The notes under the pieces were generated by a model. The model saw nothing but the letters and a program-made list of their open reading frames with translations, was not told the DNA's origin and did no database searches. A DNA stretch of 38,982 nucleotides from the NCBI GenBank assembly GCA_002429045.1, contig DIYM01000126.1:1510-40491 (forward strand). Direction: 5' to 3'. The first letter of the stretch is position 1, and every line of letters begins with the position of its first letter. Origin of the DNA: Phycisphaerales bacterium UBA6054 (GTDB taxonomy: Bacteria > Planctomycetota > Phycisphaerae > Phycisphaerales > UBA1924). Position numbers and translations under genes: made by a program. Of the stretch, positions 16,420 through 23,582 are shown piece after piece.

Positions 16420-17319
16420 TTGACCTCGATCGAACGGCTCGATGACCTTCTCCAGCGCGTGGGGTCCTACGCGCTGTGGCAGATCGCGATCGAGCTGCTG
16501 CTGATCTGGATCGTGGTCTACGCCGTGGTCCGCTTCATCCAGGGCACCCGCGCCGCCCGCGCGCTCAAGGGCATGCTCGTGCTGATCGCGCTCAGCACGC
16601 TGCTCGTGCAGGTGCTGGGCGACGACGCGTTCCAGCGTCTGGGCTACTTGTACGAACGGCTGTTGGCGATCATCGCGGTCGCCCTCGTCGTGATCTTCCA
16701 GCCCGAGCTGAGGCGCGGGCTCGTCAGGCTCGGCGAGACCAGGCTGTTCCGCGGGGGGGACATGCCGGGGTCATCGGCGGCCAAGGCGATCGCCCCCGCG
16801 TGCGTGTACTGCGCGAAGTCGCGGTTCGGTGCCATCATCGTGATCGAGCGGACCACCGGGCTCCGGACGCTCGTCGAGGGGGGCACGCTGCTCGACGCCC
16901 ACCTCTCGCGCGAGCTGCTCCAGACGATCTTCTATCCGGGTTCGGCGCTGCACGATCTGGCGGTCGTCGTCAAGGGGTCGGTCGTCCACGCCGCCGGCGT
17001 CCAGCTGCCCATGGCCGACGCGAGCGACATGCCAGACGCCCGCTTCGGATCCCGCCACCGCGCGGCGCTGGGTCTCAGCAAAGAGTCGGACGCCTTGGTC
17101 GTGGTGGTGTCCGAAGAGACCGGGGACGTGCGGTTGGCCGAGTACGGCACCATGACGACCCCGATCGCGCTCGATCTGCTCGAAGTGGAGATCGCCAAAC
17201 GCTTGGGCGGCGCGTCGATCGCCGAGGACGGGCCCGGCGATGAGGACGACACGCCGGTGGGATTCGACCGCTCGGTCACCGCCGCCGATGCGACCATCAA
17301 CGAAGAGCGGGGGGATTGA
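16420..17319 (+). CDS. cdaA: CdaA-like diadenylate cyclase (DAC domain membrane protein)
   Basis: The 299-residue protein has the CdaA layout: membrane segments in the first ~80 residues (LWQIAIELLLIWIVVYAVV, ALKGMLVLIALSTLLVQVLG, LLAIIAVALVVIFQPELRRG), then a cytoplasmic DAC domain that makes c-di-AMP from two ATP. The second nucleotide motif is present as GSRHRAALG at 210-218. The first motif, normally Asp-Gly-Ala, reads Asp179-Leu180-Ala181 (ALHDLAVVV), so the catalytic Asp is kept but the Gly is replaced by Leu. The start is TTG 16420, with a CGGAG upstream. The YbbR/CdaR-like regulator follows immediately, as in known cdaA-cdaR operons. Activity despite the motif change is uncertain. Confidence 0.88.
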   Translation: MTSIERLDDLLQRVGSYALWQIAIELLLIWIVVYAVVRFIQGTRAARALKGMLVLIALSTLLVQVLGDDAFQRLGYLYERLLAIIAVALVVIFQPELRRGLVRLGETRLFRGGDMPGSSAAKAIAPACVYCAKSRFGAIIVIERTTGLRTLVEGGTLLDAHLSRELLQTIFYPGSALHDLAVVVKGSVVHAAGVQLPMADASDMPDARFGSRHRAALGLSKESDALVVVVSEETGDVRLAEYGTMTTPIALDLLEVEIAKRLGGASIAEDGPGDEDDTPVGFDRSVTAADATINEERGD

Positions 17320-17321
17320 GG

Positions 17322-18383
17322 ATGGCCACCGCGTCGGCAAACCAGCCCGGGCAGTCCGGGCCGTTCAACCTCCGCACCATCGTGCTGGTCACCATCCTCT
17401 CGCTGCTGGTGTGGCTGCTCGCCGAGTCCCGGACGATCCGCACAGACACCGTCGAACTGACCCCGTCGCTGGAGTTCACCCCCGACACCGGGGTGCTGAC
17501 CCGGGCCGCGTTGGGCACGTCGTGGCCCGACTCGCTCGAGGTCACCTTCTCGGGATCGACCGCCGGGCTGGACCAGGCGATCCGCGCCTTCAGCGGGCGT
17601 CTGGTGATGAGCGTGGGCATCGAGGTCCCCGCGGCGCCGGGGGTGCACGAGATCGACCTGCGCGAGCTGATCCGGACGAGCGATATCGCGACCGACGCGG
17701 GCGTCACGGTGGTGGAGGTCGACCCGCCGCAGGTGGTGATCCAGGTCGACGCGCTCGCCGAGGCGGACCTGCCCGTGCGTGTCCGGACGCCCGAGGGGGT
17801 CGCGTTCGAGGCCAGCGGCTCGGCCCGCACGGTGCCCAACAGCGTCCGCGTGGTGGGGCCCCAGGAGGTCATCGACCGGCTCGCCAGCTCCGAAGCCTTC
17901 GTATCGCTCGAGCCGTCCGCGTTTGTCGGCATGGTGCCCGGTCGCGTCTCGACACTCAGCGGGCTCCGCGTGGAACTGCCCGAAGACCCCGACCGCTGGG
18001 CGACCCGGATCGAGCCGGCTCAGGTCGGCGTGACGATGACACTGCGCTCGCGGACGGCCGAGTTCACCCTCTCGGCCATGCCGGTGCTCCTGATGATCGC
18101 CCCGGGCGAGGTCGGTCGGTGGAGCGTGCAACTCGAGCCCGGCTCGCAGGACCTGGTTGGGATCGAGGTCGTCGGGCCCAGCGATCAGATCGGGCGGCTG
18201 CGATCCGGCGAGGCCCTGCCCTCGGCGTTCATCTCCCTCGGGTTCGATGACCTCGAACGCGGGATCACCGCCAAAGCCGCTCAGATCCAGGGGCTGCCTC
18301 CCGGTGTGACGGTCAAGCCCGGGCAAGCGTTGGAGGTCCGATTCACGGTCACGCGATCCCAGACACCCGGCGAGCCCGGGTAG
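17322..18383 (+). CDS. YbbR/CdaR-like membrane-anchored regulator of diadenylate cyclase
   Basis: About 353 residues with one N-terminal membrane helix (TIVLVTILSLLVWLLAESR) and an extracytoplasmic region of repeated beta-rich YbbR-type domains. Typical segments are PVRVRTPEGVAFEASGSAR followed by PNSVRVVGPQEVID, and later DLVGIEVVGPSDQIGRL. In Firmicutes the YbbR protein CdaR binds and tunes CdaA. ATG 17322 lies just after the cdaA stop at 17319, so the pair is co-transcribed. A TTG at 17316 is a possible alternative start. The 177 bp gap that follows before atpA holds no recognisable gene. Confidence 0.82.
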   Translation: MATASANQPGQSGPFNLRTIVLVTILSLLVWLLAESRTIRTDTVELTPSLEFTPDTGVLTRAALGTSWPDSLEVTFSGSTAGLDQAIRAFSGRLVMSVGIEVPAAPGVHEIDLRELIRTSDIATDAGVTVVEVDPPQVVIQVDALAEADLPVRVRTPEGVAFEASGSARTVPNSVRVVGPQEVIDRLASSEAFVSLEPSAFVGMVPGRVSTLSGLRVELPEDPDRWATRIEPAQVGVTMTLRSRTAEFTLSAMPVLLMIAPGEVGRWSVQLEPGSQDLVGIEVVGPSDQIGRLRSGEALPSAFISLGFDDLERGITAKAAQIQGLPPGVTVKPGQALEVRFTVTRSQTPGEPG

Positions 18384-18559
18384 ACACCCCGAGGCCCGGC
18401 CGGTCTTTGATCGGGGTGCCCGGGTCGTGCGGTCTTCGCGGCGCCGGCAGGACTTCAGCGTCTTCGCGACCTAGCCTTCCGACCCCCCGCAGAGCCTCTC
18501 GGGGATCCGAGACAACCCGGTTTGGGCGCGTTCAACGCCGGCGCCACCAGGAGCGAGTC

Positions 18560-20134
18560 GTGAAGATCAAGACCGACGAAATCGTCAGCGTCATTCAGGA
18601 AGAGATCAGCAACTTCACCGCCGACTTGGAGATCTCCGAAGTCGGGCGCGTGGTCGAGGTCGGCGACGGGATCGCCCGCATCTACGGGCTCTCCAAAGCG
18701 ATGGCCGGCGAACTGATCGAGTTCCAGACCTCCGAAGGCTCGATCATGGGCCAGGTGATGAACCTCGAACAAGACACCGTCGGCGCGGTTGTGTTCGGCG
18801 ACTACCTCGCGGTGAAAGAGGGCGACACCGTCAAGAGCACCGGACGCCTGCTCGAGGTGCCGGTCGGCGAAGCGCTGCTCGGACGCGTGGTCGACCCGCT
18901 CGGCCGCCCGCTGGACGACGGCCCGGCCATCACCGGGACCGAGACCTCGGCGGTCGACATCATCGCCCCGGGCATCGCCGCCCGCCAGCCGGTGCACGAG
19001 CCGATGCAGACCGGCATCAAAGCCGTCGATGCGATGATCCCGATCGGCCGCGGGCAGCGCGAACTGATCATCGGAGACCGCAAGACCGGCAAGACCGCCG
19101 TCGCCCTCGACACCATCATCAACCAGAAGCAGTTCTGGGGCACCGACGACGCGGTCGTTTGTATCTACGTCGCGGTCGGCCAGAAGGAATCGACCGTCGC
19201 GGGCGTCGTCCAGACGCTGCGTGACGCGGGCGCGATGGACTACACCATCGTCGTCAACGCCGGCTCGTCCGACCCCGCGCCGATGCAGTACATCGCCCCC
19301 TACTCGGGCTGCGCGATGGGCGAGCACTTCATGTGGTCCGGCAAGGAAGAGGGCAAGACGCTCTCCAACGGCGCGAAGTACCCCAAGCACGTCCTGTGCG
19401 TGTACGACGACCTCTCCAAGCAGGCCGTCGCGTACCGCCAGCTGTCGCTCTTGCTCCGCCGCCCGCCCGGGCGCGAGGCGTTCCCGGGCGACGTCTTCTA
19501 CCTGCACAGCCGCCTGCTCGAGCGTGCGACCAAGCTGTCGGACGACAACGGCGCCGGCTCGCTCACCGCGCTGCCCGTCATCGAAACCCAGGAAGGCGAC
19601 GTCTCGGCGTACATCCCGACCAACGTGATCTCGATCACCGACGGCCAGATCTACCTCGAGCCCGAGCTGTTCTTCTCTGGTGTCCGCCCCGCGATCAACG
19701 TCGGCATCTCGGTCTCCCGCGTCGGCGGTGCCGCCCAGGTCAAGGCGATGAAGAAGATCGCCGGCTCGCTCCGCCTCGACCTCGCGGCGTATCGCGAGCT
19801 CGAGGCGTTCGCCCAGCTCGGCACCGACCTCGACGCCGCCACCCAGGCCCAACTCGACCGCGGCGCCCGCATGGTCGAGCTGCTCAAGCAGCCCCAGTAC
19901 GTGCCGCAGACCGTGACCGACCAGATCATCTCGATCTACGCGGGCACGAAGGGTTTCCTCGACAAGGTCCCGACCGACAAGGTCGCCGAGTTCGAGAAGG
20001 CGATGCTCGAGCACTTCCGGGGCGTGGGCAAGCCCATCTGGGACGAGCTGCACGAGAAGAACGCGATCGACGACGCCCTCGGCGCCAAGCTCGACGAGGC
20101 TCTGCGGACCTTCGCCGCCGGCTGGAAGGGATAA
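18560..20134 (+). CDS. atpA: F1 ATP synthase alpha subunit (isolated gene)
   Basis: GTG at 18560 with AGGAG 6-10 bases upstream gives a 524-residue protein that begins VKIKTDEIVSVIQEEI, as expected for F1-alpha. The frame remains open upstream to 18407, but that part is low in resemblance and is left out. Motifs are the Walker A GDRKTGKT at 172-179, VGQKESTVA, LLRRPPGREAFPGDVFYLHS and the ISVSRVGGAAQVKAMK segment with the Arg387 finger. Alpha subunits bind non-catalytic nucleotides in the F1 hexamer. The usual neighbours (atpH before, atpG and atpD after) are missing: cdaR-like lies upstream and a terminator downstream. The gene may be the only alpha gene placed apart from the operon, or a second copy. 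Confidence 0.95.
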   Translation: MKIKTDEIVSVIQEEISNFTADLEISEVGRVVEVGDGIARIYGLSKAMAGELIEFQTSEGSIMGQVMNLEQDTVGAVVFGDYLAVKEGDTVKSTGRLLEVPVGEALLGRVVDPLGRPLDDGPAITGTETSAVDIIAPGIAARQPVHEPMQTGIKAVDAMIPIGRGQRELIIGDRKTGKTAVALDTIINQKQFWGTDDAVVCIYVAVGQKESTVAGVVQTLRDAGAMDYTIVVNAGSSDPAPMQYIAPYSGCAMGEHFMWSGKEEGKTLSNGAKYPKHVLCVYDDLSKQAVAYRQLSLLLRRPPGREAFPGDVFYLHSRLLERATKLSDDNGAGSLTALPVIETQEGDVSAYIPTNVISITDGQIYLEPELFFSGVRPAINVGISVSRVGGAAQVKAMKKIAGSLRLDLAAYRELEAFAQLGTDLDAATQAQLDRGARMVELLKQPQYVPQTVTDQIISIYAGTKGFLDKVPTDKVAEFEKAMLEHFRGVGKPIWDELHEKNAIDDALGAKLDEALRTFAAGWKG

Positions 20135-20166
20135 CGGGACAACCCGACTTCGCACAATCCTTATGG

Positions 20167-20190
20167 AACGCCCCGGACCGGGGCGTTTTT
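20167..20190 (+). terminator. Rho-independent terminator after atpA
   Basis: AACGCCCCGG (20167-20176) and CCGGGGCGTT (20178-20187) form a perfect inverted repeat, realistically an 8 bp stem with a 5-base loop, followed by a T-run to 20190. It lies 33 bases after the atpA stop and marks the end of that transcription unit, before the exported-protein cluster. Confidence 0.92.
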
Positions 20191-20257
20191 ATGTGTTCGT
20201 ACACAACAGCACGCAGGAGTGCCCGCCAAGCCCACGCCTATCAAACAGGAGACGATC

Positions 20258-20956
20258 ATGCAGAAACAGCTCGCTCTCACGGCCCTGATCGCCGCGACCC
20301 CGCTCGCGCAGGCCCAACTCATCGAGATCACCGGATCGGGCCAGGTGGAGGACAACACCGGGATCACGGTTGCTTTCCAGGGCCAGAGCATCACGTTCCG
20401 GATCGTGGTCGACCCCTCGGTGCCGCCCGCCCCCCGCGAGCCGGGCGATCCGATCGCCGAGTTCCTCGGCGCCGTCGTGTCGTTCACGATCGATGGCTTC
20501 GAGGTCCCGATCAACGGGGTGAGCGAGGTCACGTACCGGCGCTCCGCGTCCAGGGACGTGCTGGACATCGACGCCGGCGCGGGCACGCCCTACGAGGCCG
20601 ACTTTGAGGCGCGGCTCCCGCTGGGATACTTCGGGCAAGAGCCGTTCTCGCTCGACACGCTCGCGTCGCTGACATTCGGCGACATCACCAACGTGCCCTC
20701 GGTCGACCTTTTCAACAGCGCGACCGGCGCCGAGGCCGACGCCGACATCTTCGCGCTCAGCGTGCGGGTGATCGGCCCGCCGTGCCCCGCAGACCTCGCC
20801 GAGCCGTTCGGGACGCTGAACTTCTTCGATATCTCTGCGTTCATCGGGCTGTTCAACGCGGGGGATCCGACGGCGGACGTCGCCGCGCCGTTCGGGAGCC
20901 TGAACTTCTTCGATGTCGCCGAGTACATCGCCCGGTTCAACGCCGGCTGCCCGTGA
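20258..20956 (+). CDS. Exported protein of unknown function with GC-type dockerin module
   Basis: ATG 20258 with AGGAGA 6 bases upstream gives 232 residues. A signal peptide (QKQLALTALIAATPLAQAQ) is followed by a beta-rich body of about 155 residues (GQSITFRIVVDPSVP, AVVSFTIDGFEVPING) with no family I recognise. The C-terminus from about residue 175 is the GC-type module: Cys-Pro-Ala-Asp, two LNFFD-containing units and the NAGCP end. It is the first gene of the accessory cluster and follows the atpA terminator. Its 3' 146 bp are almost identical to those of the genes at 21051 and 25457. Confidence 0.85.
   Translation: MQKQLALTALIAATPLAQAQLIEITGSGQVEDNTGITVAFQGQSITFRIVVDPSVPPAPREPGDPIAEFLGAVVSFTIDGFEVPINGVSEVTYRRSASRDVLDIDAGAGTPYEADFEARLPLGYFGQEPFSLDTLASLTFGDITNVPSVDLFNSATGAEADADIFALSVRVIGPPCPADLAEPFGTLNFFDISAFIGLFNAGDPTADVAAPFGSLNFFDVAEYIARFNAGCP
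20804..20949 (+). repeat. GC-type anchor cassette, copy A
   Basis: This 146 bp segment encodes most of the anchor module of the gene at 20258. It matches 26012-26157 at 145 of 146 positions and 23313-23458 at 137 of 146 by hand alignment, including synonymous positions. The upstream parts of the three genes are unrelated. Confidence 0.9.
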
Positions 20957-20962
20957 CAGGCT

Positions 20963-20968
20963 TTGATC
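20963..20968 (+). promoter_or_regulatory. TTGATC element after the stop of the first cluster gene
   Basis: TTGATC occurs 7 bases after the stop at 20956. The same hexamer lies upstream of the genes at 26324 and 27727, where it pairs with a good -10. Here the best -10-like sequences (around 20986-20994, CATAAATT) are at a less ideal spacing, so a promoter is only possible. Confidence 0.25.
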
Positions 20969-21050
20969 GGATTGTGTTTGGTCACCCATAAATTTCCAGA
21001 AATACCATTTCCTCACTAGCAGATCACTGAGCGTTGGATATCTTGGGGTC

Positions 21051-23465
21051 ATGAACGCTCGGCAAGTCAGTGCGTGGTGGTTATTGATCTCGGCATCGAT
21101 CGCGACGGCTGATGGGAACGGCCTGATCGAGCCGCATGCGCAGAACGAATGTCTGTCCGGCGCGGAGGTTCGGGCGGACTGCGTCGGATTGCTGTTTCCT
21201 GACCTTGCCATCCAGTCTCGCCCCGATCATCTCGTGGTGGGCGACTTCGATCTGGACGGGCTGCCGGATCTCGCCGGGGAGTGGTTATCAGATTCGGTCC
21301 GGGTGTGGCGGAGTGCCCAGCCCGGGACGCTCGAGCAAACTAGTGACGTGGATTTCAGCGGATTGTTTGATCCGGGGTCCGGTGGCTCGATGCGCGACCT
21401 TGTCTCGGGTGATCTGAACGGGGATGGGATCGCTGATCTGGTTGCGTGTTTCGGCCCGAGTCCGCGGGTCGCTGTCGCCGAGGGCGACGGCGGTGGTGGC
21501 TTTGGTCTCCCGCGTGCACTCGGATATCAGGGGGTGGTGTCTGCGGCGACCCTCGAAGACATCGATTCGGACGGCGATCTGGATCTCGTCCTCGCCGCGG
21601 GCTTTCGGATCGTGTTTGGAATCAATGACGGTTCGGGAGTGTTCTCATTTGGTGCGGATCCCGTGCTATTCAGCGATAAGTGCTTGAGCGTTCGGTTCGC
21701 AGACTTTGACGGTGACGGCGATCGCGACGCGGTCGCGTTGCTTTCGAGAAACTCCCAGAGCGATGACTTCGTGACAATCGAACGTACTTCGCCCGGCAAC
21801 TTCATGATCCGTGATCAATGGAATGCGTTCCGGGGGGGGAGTACGCCGGTCTTTGCCGATATCGATGACGACGGCGATGTCGATCTCATCAATCTGTCCG
21901 ACCGGGACGGGTTTGTCGTCGCGAGATTCAATGACGGGGACGGCAACTTCGGATCTCAAACGGCCTTCTCGTACGACCCAGACGGCTTCTCGCAGGATCT
22001 TCTGATCGAGGACTTCGACAGCGACGGGGATCTTGATCTGCTCTTTGCGGAGTTAAGGGATCCGAGGCTGATCGTCGGGCTCAACCGGGGGGACGGGCTC
22101 GGCTTCGAGTTCCGAGAGCGCCCGGTGGATATCCCTTCGGTCCGAGTTGCGGGCAGAATCGACTTCAATGCTGACACAATCACGGATGTTGTGCTGACTG
22201 GATTGCTCCCGGCGGTTTCGATTTTTCTGGGTGACGGCTTGGGCGAGTTTTCGCTCAGTGAAGAGCGTGAGACACGCGACGCGGGCGGCGAACCGGTCCG
22301 GGTTCTGGGTGCGGACTTCAACTCGGACGGCCATCGCGATCTGGTCACCCTGAATGAAAAGCCATCGGCGGTCGCGCTGAGTCTCTCGGATGGGTTTGGC
22401 AATCTGAGCGAGCCGCTCCTGCTCGAGTCTGGTTTGGTCGGCAAGGCGGTCGCCGCAGGTGATCTGGACGGAGACGGTCTGATTGATCTTGTCGCGTCGG
22501 ATGTCAGCGGCGGCGCCGTTCGTGTCTTGCTGGGCCGCGGTGAAGCAACATTCCAGTCTTCTTTCCTTCACCCGCTCGGTACTGACCTTCAAGCGATTCA
22601 GGCTGAGGACATCGACGGCGATGGGTTGATCGACCTCGTCGGCGTCAGCCGTTCAACGGCCTTGTTGAGCATCGCACGAGGGATTGGGGGTGGCGGGTTC
22701 GCTTTTCCAGTCAACTTTCCAACGGTTGCCGTGCCGAGCGACTTCGTCATAACCGATATCAATGGAGATGGACTCCGTGATATCTTCGCGGCCAGTGCGG
22801 GCGGGCGGCGTATCGGAGTCATGCTGAACGATGGAACGGGAGCATTCTCTGTTTCACAGTTGATCGGTTTGCAGGGCGGGCCTGCCGATCCGCATGCTTT
22901 CGACATCGATAGCGACGGAGACACCGATGTCGTTGTGCTCGATCTTCGTCTCGGAACCCCGCAGTTGTTTGAGAACGTTGACGGTTCGCTGTTGTCACCG
23001 ATCGAACTCTTTGAGTTTGGATCAAGAGCAACCGCTATGGATGTTGGCGACATAAATGGAGATGGCAATCCGGACCTCGCGCTCGCGGAAGGCACGCGAT
23101 CGTTGGTCGAGGTCCGCGTGAATGATGGAACAGGCGCCATGCTGTTCGACGGCGAGTACCGGGCCGGCATGGATCCCGGAAAAGTACTTATTGATGACAT
23201 CAACGCTGATGGATCGGCAGACCTCGTTGTCCTGTCGAAGGAGGATGCGTCGATTGCCATCCTGCCGAATCTCTTCCGGTGTTCGACGTCCTGTGGTGCG
23301 GATATCGCCGAGCCGTTCGGTGTGCTGAACTTCTTCGATATCTCTGCGTTCATCGGGCTGTTCAACGCGGGGGATCCGGCGGCGGACGTCGCCGCGCCGT
23401 TCGGGAGCCTGAGCTTCTTCGACGTCGCCGAGTACATCGCGCTATTCAACGCCGGCTGCCCGTAA
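21051..23465 (+). CDS. Exported FG-GAP/VCBS repeat beta-propeller protein with GC-type dockerin module
   Basis: An 804-residue protein that starts with a signal peptide (NARQVSAWWLLISASIATADG). The body is a long run of FG-GAP-like repeats, each with a calcium-loop motif of the D.DGDGD.D type (DFDLDGLPDL, DLNGDGIADL, DIDSDGDLDLVLA, DFDGDGDRDAV), about 12-14 repeats and probably more than one propeller. The C-terminus is a GC-type module (CGADIAEPFG ... NAGCP). FG-GAP propellers usually bind proteins or polysaccharides; no catalytic domain is visible. The body and the 94 bp upstream gap have lower GC than the neighbours, while the last 150 bp are GC-rich and nearly identical to other genes in the cluster. 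Confidence 0.9.
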   Translation: MNARQVSAWWLLISASIATADGNGLIEPHAQNECLSGAEVRADCVGLLFPDLAIQSRPDHLVVGDFDLDGLPDLAGEWLSDSVRVWRSAQPGTLEQTSDVDFSGLFDPGSGGSMRDLVSGDLNGDGIADLVACFGPSPRVAVAEGDGGGGFGLPRALGYQGVVSAATLEDIDSDGDLDLVLAAGFRIVFGINDGSGVFSFGADPVLFSDKCLSVRFADFDGDGDRDAVALLSRNSQSDDFVTIERTSPGNFMIRDQWNAFRGGSTPVFADIDDDGDVDLINLSDRDGFVVARFNDGDGNFGSQTAFSYDPDGFSQDLLIEDFDSDGDLDLLFAELRDPRLIVGLNRGDGLGFEFRERPVDIPSVRVAGRIDFNADTITDVVLTGLLPAVSIFLGDGLGEFSLSEERETRDAGGEPVRVLGADFNSDGHRDLVTLNEKPSAVALSLSDGFGNLSEPLLLESGLVGKAVAAGDLDGDGLIDLVASDVSGGAVRVLLGRGEATFQSSFLHPLGTDLQAIQAEDIDGDGLIDLVGVSRSTALLSIARGIGGGGFAFPVNFPTVAVPSDFVITDINGDGLRDIFAASAGGRRIGVMLNDGTGAFSVSQLIGLQGGPADPHAFDIDSDGDTDVVVLDLRLGTPQLFENVDGSLLSPIELFEFGSRATAMDVGDINGDGNPDLALAEGTRSLVEVRVNDGTGAMLFDGEYRAGMDPGKVLIDDINADGSADLVVLSKEDASIAILPNLFRCSTSCGADIAEPFGVLNFFDISAFIGLFNAGDPAADVAAPFGSLSFFDVAEYIALFNAGCP
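23313..23458 (+). repeat. GC-type anchor cassette, copy B
   Basis: A 146 bp segment at the 3' end of the gene at 21051. It differs from the copy at 26012 at 8 positions and from the copy at 20804 at 9. An internal stretch of 89 bases (23323-23411) is identical to the 26012 copy. With copy A it forms direct repeats that bracket the lower-GC body of the 21051 gene. Confidence 0.9.
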
Positions 23466-23582
23466 CGCGGGCCCCGGGGGCGATCCCCGGCCGACAAACA
23501 GCCTTGGCGCGCCGGGCCCGCTTCGCGTTTGTGCTGCTGGACGGGCCTGCGCTGTGGTACGCTGCCGTCCGGAGGGCTTCGC

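Noticed and set aside
18407..18559. N-terminal extension of atpA upstream of the GTG at 18560
   Set aside because: The extra 51 codons are Ser/Arg/Pro-rich and unlike any alpha subunit. The GTG has a proper ribosome binding site and gives the family's normal N-terminus.
23461..23492. CCGGGG-GCGAT-CCCCGG hairpin after the FG-GAP gene as a terminator
   Set aside because: The stem is only 6 bp in very GC-rich DNA and no T-run follows on either strand, so it is not listed as a terminator.
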